From positions 1 through 16,275 of the forward strand of contig NZ_JBANDL010000003.1 of NCBI RefSeq assembly GCF_037027445.1: a DNA stretch of 16,275 nucleotides, in the 5' to 3' direction. Below the pieces are notes generated by a model. That model made no database searches and was not told the origin of the DNA. It saw only the letters and a list, made by a program, of their open reading frames with translations. This document shows positions 7,081 through 14,110 of this stretch, piece by piece. The position numbers and the translations under genes are program-made. This stretch comes from Lysobacter firmicutimachus (lineage in GTDB: Bacteria > Pseudomonadota > Gammaproteobacteria > Xanthomonadales > Xanthomonadaceae). The first letter of the stretch is position 1. Every line of letters begins with the position of its first letter.

Positions 7081-8567
7081 GCGGGAAGGTCGGTCTCAGG
7101 CGGCGGCTCGGCCGGCACGGATTGGAAGGCGCCGTTGCGGGCGACGCGGCGCGGATCGGTGTCGAACACCAGGCCGAGGTCGTCGGCGCGCGCCGCGTCA
7201 GCCGCAATCTCTCGATCGATGGTCTCGGCGTCGTAGCCGGAACTGGCGATGGCTTCCGCGCGCGAGAGCAGGCCCGCCCGGATCGCCAGAATCATCGCGT
7301 TGAACTCCTTCTCCGGGTCCACCCAGTTCCAGCCCTGCGGCACCCATTTGCAGGCGCGGTACTGGCGCTTGCGGCGGCGATAGCCGGGCAGTTCGACGGC
7401 GCCGGCCAGGACGGCGGCGTCCACGAACGCGTTCCAGACGGGCCGGCACAGCTGGAACACCAGCACCGTGTGCTGGACCTGCTCGCAGCGGCGCCGGAAC
7501 TCCAGCAGCCCGGCGCGGATGGACGAGTAGTTGACCCCGGTCAGGTCGCCGGTCAGCTGCTCATAGGTGATGCCCATCGCCGCGGCGACGGCGCGGAATT
7601 GCGAGCGCAGGAACGCCTCGTAACTCGCGCCCACGTCGGCCGGCTGGGCGAAGGCGACGTTCTCTCCCGGCTCCAGGATCTGCAAGCTGCCTGGTTCCAG
7701 CCCCAGCGGCGCGTTGCCGTGCTCGTCCGCCGGGGCATCACCCGGCAGCGGATCGTCGGGGCCGCCGCGGGTAATGAAGCCGGCGAACATCGCCGCGGTC
7801 TTCTTGCGAACCAGCTCGGCATCGTCGTACTGATCCAGCTCGTTCAGCTTGACCAGCGCGCGCGCCAGCCACGGCTCCCCGCGGATCTGTCCGGGACGCA
7901 GGGGGCGGAAGACGTGCAGGATTTCGGAGGCGCGGATCCTCACTGTGTCCATCCCGCCCTGGCGGGTCATCGGCGCCATAGCGCCGTCCTGCGGATGCGA
8001 CAGGTAGAGGTGGTACGCCACCCGCCGGCCGAGCCGGTCGAACTCGATGCCGGCGCGAATGACGTTGCCGTTCGGCTCCTCCCGGTTCAGATGCAGCGGC
8101 AGGTGCTCGGGCTCCAGCACCTGCAGTTGCAGCGGCACCGCGAGCCCATCCTCTGGCCGGCGCGGGCGCAGGCGCACCAGGCACTCGCCCCCCTCCACCA
8201 GTGCGCGGCAGGCCAGCGCTTGCAACCCGTACAGATCGGTCAGGCCGGCCGCGTCGGCTTCGTCCACGAAGTCCCACCAAAGCGTGTGCAGCGCTTCGCG
8301 TTGGGCGGTGTCGGCGATCAGCGACTGCGGCTTGATCCCGGTGCCGACCGCGTTGGCGACGAACGCCTCCACCGCGGCGTTGGCCCAGGCATTGCGCCGC
8401 ACCAGATCGCGCGAGCGCACCCGCAGCGCATCCCCGGTCGCGACCAGCACTGCGACGGCGCCGGGATTACCGGGCTGCCAGGCCGTCGAGCGCCGGCCGT
8501 GGCCGGCGACCTCGTGTATGGGCGTTCCGCCGAACATCGCGGCGCGCAGCCGTCCCCACCAGCCCAT
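7077..8567 (-). CDS. Portal protein (lambda gpB family)
   Basis: This 496-residue protein belongs to the lambda-type portal family. Landmarks are RSRDLVRRNAWANAAVEAF with VANAVGTGIKPQ near the N-terminus, the FRPLRPGQIRGEPWLARAL block mid-protein, and YEQLTGDLTGVNYSSIRAGL followed by FRRRCEQVQ in the second half. Twelve copies form the ring at one capsid vertex through which DNA is packaged and ejected. The ATG at 8567 lies 2 bases after the gpW stop, and its end overlaps the protease start. A Pro/Glu-rich C-terminus may be trimmed by the protease as in lambda. The frame is complete with no sign of damage. Confidence 0.95.
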   Translation of the reverse strand: MGWWGRLRAAMFGGTPIHEVAGHGRRSTAWQPGNPGAVAVLVATGDALRVRSRDLVRRNAWANAAVEAFVANAVGTGIKPQSLIADTAQREALHTLWWDFVDEADAAGLTDLYGLQALACRALVEGGECLVRLRPRRPEDGLAVPLQLQVLEPEHLPLHLNREEPNGNVIRAGIEFDRLGRRVAYHLYLSHPQDGAMAPMTRQGGMDTVRIRASEILHVFRPLRPGQIRGEPWLARALVKLNELDQYDDAELVRKKTAAMFAGFITRGGPDDPLPGDAPADEHGNAPLGLEPGSLQILEPGENVAFAQPADVGASYEAFLRSQFRAVAAAMGITYEQLTGDLTGVNYSSIRAGLLEFRRRCEQVQHTVLVFQLCRPVWNAFVDAAVLAGAVELPGYRRRKRQYRACKWVPQGWNWVDPEKEFNAMILAIRAGLLSRAEAIASSGYDAETIDREIAADAARADDLGLVFDTDPRRVARNGAFQSVPAEPPPETDLPA

Positions 8568-8569
8568 GA

Positions 8570-8788
8570 TCAGAAGCCCTTGGCGGTGGTGGTCAGCAAG
8601 CGGCGTACCCGGCGAGGTCGGCCCTCGGTGCCGGCGAGCGCGGCCTCGATCTCGCGAATCGCGGCCAGTAGCTCGTTGACGGAGCGGTACTCGACCAGAC
8701 GGTCGCCGAAACTGACGCGGCGCTCGCCGCGCGCGAGTGCGTTGCGCAAGGCCTGCAACTGTTCGTGGGTATACGGAAGATCGCTCAT
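8570..8788 (-). CDS. Head-tail connector gpW-like
   Basis: This 72-residue protein starts at the ATG at 8788, overlapping the terminase stop as ATGA. The build matches lambda gpW (68 residues): an N-terminal helix (HEQLQALRNALARGER), a beta hairpin (RVSFGDRLVEYRSV) and a second helix (NELLAAIREIEAAL), then a basic tail. In lambda, gpW binds the portal after DNA packaging and is required for FII and tail attachment. Longer in-frame starts upstream run inside the terminase gene and are rejected. Confidence 0.9.
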   Translation of the reverse strand: MSDLPYTHEQLQALRNALARGERRVSFGDRLVEYRSVNELLAAIREIEAALAGTEGRPRRVRRLLTTTAKGF

Positions 8789-10722
8789 CGCATGAAACGG
8801 CTCGAAATTACCCGGCGCCGTGGGCGCGGGCCAGAAGCAGAAAGGCCGCCCGAGGGGGCGGCCGTGGGAATGGGTAGCGCAGTTGGAGCGGGCGATGCGG
8901 TCGGTGGGGCCAGGCCCAGCGTCCGCTCCATCTCCCGCCAGTGGCGTTCTTCGAAGCGGTCGACGCCGGTCTGCATCGCGCCGGCGCGCGCCATGACGTA
9001 GCAGTCGAGGGCTTCGTTGCGGTCGCGGCGCTTTTCCCACACCCGCTGCGGATAGCCGTGCCGGTCGCGCCGGGTGATCAGGTGCTCGGCAGTCAGCTGC
9101 TGGAGGAACTCGCCATCGACCTTGGGCAGATGGACATAGCCGGCCGGAAACACCGGCTGCCCGTCCGGGCCGATCTCGATCGACAGCCGCAGGGCGTTGT
9201 ACAGCTCCAGCTTGGCGATCCCGCCCGCGACGGCAAACAGCTTCAGGCCGCGGCGCAGACGCTTGCCCGGTACGCTGACATCGACCGCGGTCGGGATGCC
9301 GATCAACGCGGCGCCGCTGCCGACGCCCTTCATTGGCAGCAGGCGCGGGTCGGCGACGTCCCGGGCGAAGGCGTACGCCTCTTGCGTCGCGTAGCCGGTG
9401 TCCAAGCCGAGCCGGGTCAGCGGCAGCAGGGCGCCGGAGGCATGGGTCCACTGCTCACGCAGCAGCCCGGCCAGCTCGGTCCAGACCGCGGCGCGCGCCG
9501 TGTCGCCCATCAACACCCGGTGCTCGACCAGCCAGGTCTCACGCTCGCGGCCGAATGCCCAGACCGAGACCTCGATCCGGTCCTTCTGCACGTCGGCGCC
9601 GCCGGCCAGCAACAGGCCACCGGCCGGCACCGTGCCGACCCGGTAGTCCTCGCGGCGCTCCAGCAGACGCTCCCAATCGGGGGCCTCGCCCTCCTCTTCC
9701 CAGGTCTCGCCGAGCTCGGTGTTCTTGAACGCCTTGAGCGCTGTCGCCGAGCCCTGCGCGGCCTCCCAGGCGGCGGCGATGTCCGCCCAGCTACGCCAGC
9801 CGACCGGCGAGTACAGCGACGACAAGTGGTAGCCCGCGGTCTTGCCACGGTTCTGCGGCGCAGTGGCGATCCATCGACCGGCGGCCAACATCGCGGTCTT
9901 GTGATGCTCGCCGATCGGCTGCTCGCAGGTTTCGCAGATGTACCGGGCCGACCGCGGGTCGCCCCAGGTCCAGCGCAATTGTTCGAACCGCAGCCACTGT
10001 TCGTGCGCACAGTGTGGACACGGGACAAAGTACCGGCGCTGGTCGGAGGCCAGGTACTCGCGCTCGATGGTCGAGGCGCCGGCAATCGTCGGTGTCGACA
10101 CCAGCAGGATCTTGCGGCGGGTGAAGGTGCGGGTGCGGGCTTCGGCCAGCGCCACCGCGTCGCCTTCGCCCTCCACGTCGCGCGGGTAGCCGTCCACCTC
10201 GTCCAGAAACAGGTAGCGGACCGGCATCGAGCGCAGGCCGACCGCGCTGTTGGCGCCGGTCAGGACCAGAACCCCGCCGCGGAACTCCTTGGCGAGGATG
10301 GTGTTGCCCGAATCGCGTGCGCGCGAGGGCGCGATGCGCTCCCGCAGCGACGGCGATTCCTCGATCAGCGGATCGACGCGCTGCTTGGAGTTGCGCTTGG
10401 CCATCTCGACCGTGGGCGCCACGGCCATCATCGGCCCCGGCGCGCACGCGATCACATAGCCGATCCAGTTGTTCCCGCACTCCGTGCCGCCGACTTGCGC
10501 GCCCTTCATGAATACGACGCGCTCGATCGCCGAGGCCGGCGACAGGTCGTTCATGATGTCGCGCAGGTAAGGCGTGCGCGCGGTGCGCCATCGCCCGGGC
10601 TCCGACGACGAGGTGCTCGACAGCACCCGGTCCTGGTCCGCCCAGTCCGACACGTCCAAGAACGGATCGGGCGCTAGCCCGTCGCGCCAGGCGCGGGCGA
10701 CCTCATCGAAGCCGTCGTACAA
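8785..10722 (-). CDS. Terminase large subunit (gpA-like)
   Basis: This 645-residue protein matches lambda gpA (641) in length and plan. The N-terminal ATPase shows a Walker A-type loop at residues 72-81 (MKGAQVGGTE), Walker B at 170-175 (YLFLDE) and a coupling motif LLVSTPT at 206-212. Paired cysteines at 235/238 and 263/266 (CPHC, CETC) suggest a zinc-binding insert. The C-terminal nuclease contains GGADVQKDRIEV with Asp377, the likely metal ligand, and a later LGLDTGY. It packages DNA and cuts cos. The start is TTG at 10722: an in-frame stop lies two codons upstream and GGAG is 7 bases before it. Confidence 0.96.
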   Translation of the reverse strand: MYDGFDEVARAWRDGLAPDPFLDVSDWADQDRVLSSTSSSEPGRWRTARTPYLRDIMNDLSPASAIERVVFMKGAQVGGTECGNNWIGYVIACAPGPMMAVAPTVEMAKRNSKQRVDPLIEESPSLRERIAPSRARDSGNTILAKEFRGGVLVLTGANSAVGLRSMPVRYLFLDEVDGYPRDVEGEGDAVALAEARTRTFTRRKILLVSTPTIAGASTIEREYLASDQRRYFVPCPHCAHEQWLRFEQLRWTWGDPRSARYICETCEQPIGEHHKTAMLAAGRWIATAPQNRGKTAGYHLSSLYSPVGWRSWADIAAAWEAAQGSATALKAFKNTELGETWEEEGEAPDWERLLERREDYRVGTVPAGGLLLAGGADVQKDRIEVSVWAFGRERETWLVEHRVLMGDTARAAVWTELAGLLREQWTHASGALLPLTRLGLDTGYATQEAYAFARDVADPRLLPMKGVGSGAALIGIPTAVDVSVPGKRLRRGLKLFAVAGGIAKLELYNALRLSIEIGPDGQPVFPAGYVHLPKVDGEFLQQLTAEHLITRRDRHGYPQRVWEKRRDRNEALDCYVMARAGAMQTGVDRFEERHWREMERTLGLAPPTASPAPTALPIPTAAPSGGLSASGPRPRRRVISSRFMR

Positions 10723-10725
10723 CGA

Positions 10726-11268
10726 TCACTCCAGGCGGGCGACGAAGTCGCCGAGTTCGGCCAAGTGCTGGCGCACCTCGCGCTCCAGCGACACGTGCAT
10801 CGCATGAGGATCGATGCCGAGCTCGGCGGCCAGCATCGAACTGATGCGCGCCGGCCAGTTCAACCAGGCGTCGCGCTCGGCACGAGCCAGGGCGAAGACC
10901 TGGCCGATGGCCTGCTGCCGGTCGATCAGTTCGCCGCGCAGCTGCGCGATGCGCAGCTTGTGGTGCTGGGCCTTGAGGACTTCGTTGGCAGTCCGCGCCT
11001 GTGCGTAGCTGTTGCCGGTGGGAGCGCCAGACGGTGCAGCAATGGTCTCCTCGCCACGGGCCGCTGCGCGCGCCCGCGCCGGTCGGGGGGCCGCGCGTGA
11101 TTCAGCCAGCTCGGCCTTGGTCGTGTTCGCGTCCCACTCGGCATCGGCGCAGGCGGCGTCGATGGTGCCGTCCGGCAACGCCGAGATGCGCCCGGTGGCG
11201 ATGGCTTTGCGGACGGCGGTGTCCGAGACGCCGCGATGGCGCCCGTAGGCGCGAATGCTGATTCCCAC
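10726..11268 (-). CDS. Terminase small subunit (Nu1-like)
   Basis: This 180-residue protein equals lambda Nu1 (181) in length. Residues 5-45 carry a winged helix-turn-helix typical of this family (AYGRHRGVSDTAVRKAI, then PDGTIDAACADAEWDANT). An Ala/Arg-rich linker and a C-terminal helical region follow, expected to contact the large subunit. It recognises the cos region and recruits the large subunit. The start is GTG at 11268; no strong ribosome site is visible and an inverted repeat lies just upstream. The stop is 3 bases before the large-subunit TTG. Confidence 0.9.
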   Translation of the reverse strand: MGISIRAYGRHRGVSDTAVRKAIATGRISALPDGTIDAACADAEWDANTTKAELAESRAAPRPARARAAARGEETIAAPSGAPTGNSYAQARTANEVLKAQHHKLRIAQLRGELIDRQQAIGQVFALARAERDAWLNWPARISSMLAAELGIDPHAMHVSLEREVRQHLAELGDFVARLE

Positions 11269-11269
11269 A

Positions 11270-11305
11270 GGCGGTCAATCGCAGGTTCGGGCCTCCGCGA
11301 CCGCC
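11270..11305. other. Inverted repeat before terminase; possible cos region or operator
   Basis: The gap between the leftward accessory genes and the small terminase holds an imperfect inverted repeat. The arms GGCGGTC (11270-11276) and GACCGCC (11299-11305) enclose a second partial match AGG/CCT. In lambda, cos lies just before nu1 and has two-fold symmetry, so this is where a cos site would be. No match to lambda cosN is evident, and a 5' hairpin or operator is equally possible. Confidence 0.3.
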
Positions 11306-11335
11306 GGCCATCGGCGCAGATTGGGGTGAATGGAA

Positions 11336-11372
11336 GAGGGAACACCCCAGCCCCCATTGAGGGATTGGGGTG
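11336..11372 (-). terminator. Hairpin terminator after the 11388-11918 gene
   Basis: CACCCCA (11343-11349) pairs with TGGGGTG (11366-11372), with further partial pairing inside. On the minus strand the stem is followed by TTCCCTCTTC. The same trailing sequence follows two other hairpins in this region. It lies 15 bases beyond the stop at 11388 and would insulate the accessory genes from the terminase operon. Confidence 0.55.
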
Positions 11373-11387
11373 CGCGCTCTCAGGGTA

Positions 11388-11918
11388 TTAGTTGCGCGGC
11401 GCGCACATCGCGGCCGTGATGGCTTGCTCCAGATGCCGAATGGCCGAGCGGAGGCTGGGCTGGTACTTGGCGTCCGCCACGTCCCACACCTGCATCAACC
11501 GAGCCTGTTGTACCGCTCGATTGAGTTGATGCACCGGCAATCCTACGAATTCTGGCTCCAGAGCTTCGATGTAGCGCACGATTTCATCGTGCAACCAGCG
11601 CAACGTCATCTCATCCGCGCAGATCTCACTGGGAACCCAGCGCTTCGCGGACCAACTGCCGGTCTGATCGATGGCGCGCTCGACCGGCGCCAGTTCCCTA
11701 CGGCACTCGGCCACCAGCCGTCCAATGTTCGTCGGGTCGAGGCGGCGCGTACGAACTGTGTCCGTGCGTTCGGCGAGGATGCAGGCCAAGCCGTAGCAGG
11801 CGAACAAGGTCAAGCTCGATTCGGGTTGTGAGAATGTGTGTCCGGACCGCAGTATCCGTTCCAAATAGTCGCTGAGGCTTCGCAGCTCAGCGTCCGCAAT
11901 GAAGATCTCCTGATTCAT
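11388..11918 (-). CDS. Hypothetical accessory protein, 176 residues
   Basis: I do not recognise this protein. It is mostly helical, with cysteine/leucine-rich LTLFACYGLACILAER around residues 36-51 that is too charged at its end for a sure membrane segment. A tryptophan-containing middle (GSWSAKRWVPSEICADEM) and a C-terminal helix (SLRSAIRHLEQAITAAM) follow. The ATG at 11918 has a strong GAGAGGAG site 7 bases upstream. It forms one transcription unit with its own repeated promoter-like element (11956-12029) and hairpin terminator. It lies just before the terminase genes, an accessory position in lambda-like phages. Function unknown. Confidence 0.75.
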   Translation of the reverse strand: MNQEIFIADAELRSLSDYLERILRSGHTFSQPESSLTLFACYGLACILAERTDTVRTRRLDPTNIGRLVAECRRELAPVERAIDQTGSWSAKRWVPSEICADEMTLRWLHDEIVRYIEALEPEFVGLPVHQLNRAVQQARLMQVWDVADAKYQPSLRSAIRHLEQAITAAMCAPRN

Positions 11919-11955
11919 GGTTCGCTCCTCTCACACCGCGTCGTTGCGGCAGCGG

Positions 11956-12029
11956 CATGAACGCTTCAGTTGCGGCGGAAGCCAAGCAGAACTTGCGGAA
12001 CACGATGACGACGGACAGGTGCCCGACAG
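11956..12029 (-). promoter_or_regulatory. Repeated promoter-like element, copy 1
   Basis: On the minus strand, CTGTC words begin at 12029 and 12018 (11 bp apart), CTTG at 11986, and GAAGCGTTC at 11967, followed by ATG. CTTG and GAAGCGTTC starts are 19 bases apart. The first CTGTC starts 43 bp upstream of CTTG. The leader to the gene start is 40 bases and contains CCGCAACGACGCGG, able to form a short hairpin. Confidence 0.7.
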
Positions 12030-12049
12030 CTTCGCCGGGCGCCCGTTAC

Positions 12050-12556
12050 CTACTCTGGGAACTGACCCAGCGCCTCTTCCAGCCCACCGACCGCCAAGCT
12101 GATTGCGTGCTGGAAATCGGCGTCGCAGGATCGCAGCACGTGCAGCCGTTCGACCGAGACGAGCGCCTTCTCGACCCATTGGCGCGGCGTCAGCGGCGAC
12201 CGGCATTCCAGGTAGTCCTCGATCTGCTGCGCCGTGGCCGCCAGGAGGGCGGCGACCGCTTCGTTTCGGCGCTTGGGGCGTTGCTTGAGGCGATTGGCGC
12301 CGCTGAGGACGCGCAAACTCCACCGCCCCATTTCCTCGTTCACCACGGCCACCCGCGCGTGCAGTTCGATGCCGTCGATACGCCGTGCCCGGTCGATCCG
12401 CGTCCAGGGCTCCAAGAACCGGGTCAAGGCGGCGCATCCATCCACCGAGCACGTGCCGTACTCCCAGACCGGCTCCAAATCCGTCGGCGCGGTCAGCAGC
12501 CATCGAATCTGGCTCCCCAACGCACGCAAAGTGAAGAGATCTTGCTCGATATCCAT
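12050..12556 (-). CDS. Hypothetical accessory protein, 168 residues
   Basis: I do not recognise this protein. It starts MDIEQDLFTLRALGSQIRWL and is largely helical, with several Trp residues and basic patches (LKQRPKRRNEAVAAL around residues 89-103). The C-terminal segment DADFQHAISLAVGGLEEAL looks like a packing helix. No signal peptide or membrane span is evident. The ATG at 12556 is preceded by AGGAACAGCAAC, a modest ribosome site, and by its own repeated promoter-like element. Downstream I see only a short GC palindrome and no clear terminator, so transcripts may run into the next gene. Confidence 0.72.
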   Translation of the reverse strand: MDIEQDLFTLRALGSQIRWLLTAPTDLEPVWEYGTCSVDGCAALTRFLEPWTRIDRARRIDGIELHARVAVVNEEMGRWSLRVLSGANRLKQRPKRRNEAVAALLAATAQQIEDYLECRSPLTPRQWVEKALVSVERLHVLRSCDADFQHAISLAVGGLEEALGQFPE

Positions 12557-12594
12557 TGTTGCTGTTCCTAGGTCACCGCCCAGCGCGGCGATCG

Positions 12595-12669
12595 CATGAA
12601 CGCTTCAATCCCCTGCGATTCCAAGCGTGAAAGCGAGGTAATAGGTCCCGGTAGACAGGCGACGGACAG
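12595..12669 (-). promoter_or_regulatory. Repeated promoter-like element, copy 2
   Basis: On the minus strand, CTGTC words begin at 12669 and 12658, CTTG at 12625 and GAAGCGTTC at 12606, followed by ATG. Spacings are 11, 44 and 19. The gene start is 41 bases beyond the ATG of the element. Confidence 0.7.
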
Positions 12670-12693
12670 CTTGCGGCGCGCGGCAGAAGAGGG

Positions 12694-12725
12694 AAAACCC
12701 CAGCGCCCGGTCGGGCGCTGGGGTT
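12694..12725 (-). terminator. Hairpin terminator after the 12741-12989 gene
   Basis: A 14-base perfect inverted repeat (AACCCCAGCGCCCG / CGGGCGCTGGGGTT) with two central bases lies 15 bases past the stop. On the minus strand it is followed by TTTTCCCTCTTC. It is a strong rho-independent terminator and shares its stem sequence with the next hairpin. Confidence 0.8.
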
Positions 12726-12740
12726 GACGCTCTCGTGCTG

Positions 12741-12989
12741 TCAGCCAGCGGCGTTGTTCAGTTCATCAAGTACCGGTGCAAGGTCCATGTCCGGCTCAAA
12801 TTCCAATTCGCCACGCTCGGCCAATAGCTGGACGATGTTGACGCAGCTGGCTACCAATTGCTTCGCAGCGCTCAGTTCGTCATCGCTAAGCTTCTCGGGG
12901 TCACCATCCGTCAAATCTTCCAGCACGTGTTCGCAAACGCTCAAAGCAATGGCCGTGTTCTGGAATCGGCAGTAAGACATGTTCGACAT
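12741..12989 (-). CDS. Small hypothetical protein with MSYCRFQNT start; paralogue of the 13173-13430 product
   Basis: This 82-residue acidic protein begins MSNMSYCRFQNTAIAL. That opening is common to a family of uncharacterised phage and plasmid proteins. The rest is helical (ELSAAKQLVASCVNIVQLL), ending in EFEPDMDLAPVLDELNNAAG. It aligns along its length with the neighbouring 13173-13430 product, sharing L..EL.AAK.L, IQ/VQ-L, EFE and LN..A. I choose the ATG at 12989 because family members start there; an upstream in-frame ATG (13076) would run through the promoter-like element. It has its own element and terminator. Function unknown. Confidence 0.8.
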   Translation of the reverse strand: MSNMSYCRFQNTAIALSVCEHVLEDLTDGDPEKLSDDELSAAKQLVASCVNIVQLLAERGELEFEPDMDLAPVLDELNNAAG

Positions 12990-13028
12990 GGCTTCGCTCT
13001 CAAGTTCGCCGCGACGTTGCGGCGTGGG

Positions 13029-13101
13029 CATGAACGCTTCCTTCGAGCGGAATCGCAAGTGAATATCGCGGTCCATGGTAGGGCAGACAGCACAGGGACA
13101 G
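13029..13101 (-). promoter_or_regulatory. Repeated promoter-like element, copy 3
   Basis: On the minus strand, CTGTC words begin at 13101 and 13090, CTTG at 13059 and GAAGCGTTC at 13040, followed by ATG. Spacings are 11, 42 and 19. The leader of 42 bases contains CCGCAACGTCGCGG, a short hairpin similar to copies 1 and 4. Confidence 0.7.
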
Positions 13102-13116
13102 CGTCGGCCTAGAATT

Positions 13117-13165
13117 GAAGAGGGAACGCCCCAGCGCCCGGCAGGCGCTGGGGACTTCGCTCTTC
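13117..13165 (-). terminator. Hairpin terminator after the 13173-13430 gene
   Basis: CCCCAGCGCC (13129-13138) pairs with GGCGCTGGGG (13144-13153) around a five-base loop. Outer arms GAAGAG (13117-13122) and CTCTTC (13160-13165) also pair. On the minus strand the stem is followed by CGTTCCCTCTTC. The stem core matches the hairpin at 12694-12725. Confidence 0.7.
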
Positions 13166-13172
13166 GTCTGGC

Positions 13173-13430
13173 TCAGGCGTCGGCCAGGCCGTTGAGGTAT
13201 TCGACCGTCATGTTCACATCGATGTTGAGTTCAAACTCCCTATCGTTGGCTTCGAACAACGCCTGGATCAGGCGCAGGGACTCGGTGGCCAACGCTTTGG
13301 CCGCCTCCAGCTCCTCGGGGCCAAGGCGCGGGGCCATCTGCACCGCCATGTCCGCGAGGCGATTGGCGCATGCTTCTTGCAGCGCATGAGCGGTGCGAAA
13401 CAGGTGGGTCTGTGCAATTTCAATCTTCAT
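13173..13430 (-). CDS. Small hypothetical protein; paralogue of the 12741-12989 product
   Basis: This 85-residue helical protein starts at the ATG at 13430 (MKIEIAQTHLFRTAHALQEA). Its C-terminal half aligns with the next cassette: LGPEELEAAKALATESLRLI then EFELNIDVNMTVEYLNGLA. It lacks the MSYCRF opening, so the two have diverged mainly at the N-terminus. It has its own repeated element upstream and a hairpin terminator with the same core as its paralogue. That suggests the whole cassette was duplicated. The ribosome site (AGGAACCTCAGC) is modest. Function unknown. Confidence 0.78.
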   Translation of the reverse strand: MKIEIAQTHLFRTAHALQEACANRLADMAVQMAPRLGPEELEAAKALATESLRLIQALFEANDREFELNIDVNMTVEYLNGLADA

Positions 13431-13470
13431 GCTGAGGTTCCTGGCACTCGCCGCTCCGTTGCGGCGTCGA

Positions 13471-13535
13471 CATGAACGCTTCATTCGGCGGCAAAGCCAA
13501 GCGAATCCGTAGCGGCGTAGACAGGAAACGGACAT
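13471..13535 (-). promoter_or_regulatory. Repeated promoter-like element, copy 4
   Basis: On the minus strand, ATGTC begins at 13535 and CTGTC at 13524, CTTG at 13501 and GAAGCGTTC at 13482, followed by ATG. Spacings are 11, 34 and 19, the shortest upstream distance of the set. It lies back to back with copy 5 on the other strand, forming a divergent control region. Confidence 0.7.
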
Positions 13536-13548
13536 CCTTCGAACGAAC

Positions 13549-13633
13549 CTGTCAGACACCTGTACACGCTGGAGAACGCGCGCTCTCTATCCCGAGAATG
13601 CGCTTGCTATGTGGGGCGAATGAAGCGTTCATG
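13549..13633 (+). promoter_or_regulatory. Repeated promoter-like element, copy 5
   Basis: CTGTC begins at 13549 and CTGTA at 13560, CTTG at 13603 and GAAGCGTTC at 13622, followed by ATG at 13631. Spacings are 11, 54 and 19. Its upstream half is nearly the same as copy 6, including GAACGCGCGCTC. The gene ATG is 36 bases beyond the element ATG. Confidence 0.7.
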
Positions 13634-13666
13634 CGTCCACCCAACGCATGGCCAAGGAGGCCGCAC

Positions 13667-14053
13667 ATGGACGACGCATTGCTCACCGAGATTGCGACGC
13701 AGAACTTCCGCCTATCCACGCTCGAAACTCGCCACAGCGACGAGCTGGATTTCCATAGCGTTGCCGTCTGGAGTATCCGGGCGGCGCTACGGTCTGCCTA
13801 TCTGGCCGGCTACGCCGCCTCGATGCGTGCCGTGCGAGGCAAGGAGACCCCGCTGCCGACCGAGCACCACACCATGATTCACGGTGTCTGGTTGGGTCAG
13901 GGCGAGGCGGCCGATGTCTCCGATGACCGGCGGGCCGAAACGATCGAGACGCTGCACATCCACGAGGTGGAACTGCTCGCATCCCGCGACACGGAGCGCC
14001 TCGCCTGCGATGTGCTCATCCCTGCGGCGATTCGCCAGCGCCGCATCGGCTAG
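13667..14053 (+). CDS. DUF6900-like accessory protein
   Basis: This 128-residue protein starts at the ATG at 13667, with AAGGAGG 7 bases upstream. Its first ~50 residues fit a small phage/plasmid domain I recall as DUF6900: MDDALLTEIATQNF, then LSTLETRHSDELDFHSVAVW and a helix IRAALRSAYLAGYAA. The remaining ~75 residues (HHTMIHGVWLGQGEAADV onward) are acidic and unrecognised and may be a separate domain. In-frame upstream starts would cross the repeated element and are not used. A GNRA-loop terminator follows, so this is a single-gene unit. No function is known to me. Confidence 0.78.
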   Translation: MDDALLTEIATQNFRLSTLETRHSDELDFHSVAVWSIRAALRSAYLAGYAASMRAVRGKETPLPTEHHTMIHGVWLGQGEAADVSDDRRAETIETLHIHEVELLASRDTERLACDVLIPAAIRQRRIG

Positions 14054-14070
14054 CCGCACGCTGCGCCAGC

Positions 14071-14095
14071 GCCCCCGGAAACGGGGCTTTTCTTT
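14071..14095 (+). terminator. Rho-independent terminator with GAAA loop
   Basis: CCCCG (14073-14077) and CGGGG (14082-14086) enclose a GAAA tetraloop and are followed by CTTTTCTTT. It lies 18 bases past the stop of the DUF6900-like gene. This is a convincing plus-strand terminator. Confidence 0.85.
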
Positions 14096-14110
14096 ACGTG
14101 CGCGACGAAG

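Noticed and set aside
8941..10677. Long plus-strand open frame of 578 codons opposite the large terminase, and similar frames at 7122-8795 and 3043-4134
   Set aside because: They mirror well-recognised minus-strand genes, have Arg/Ala/Gly-rich random composition, and arise because high-GC third positions leave the antisense frame open.
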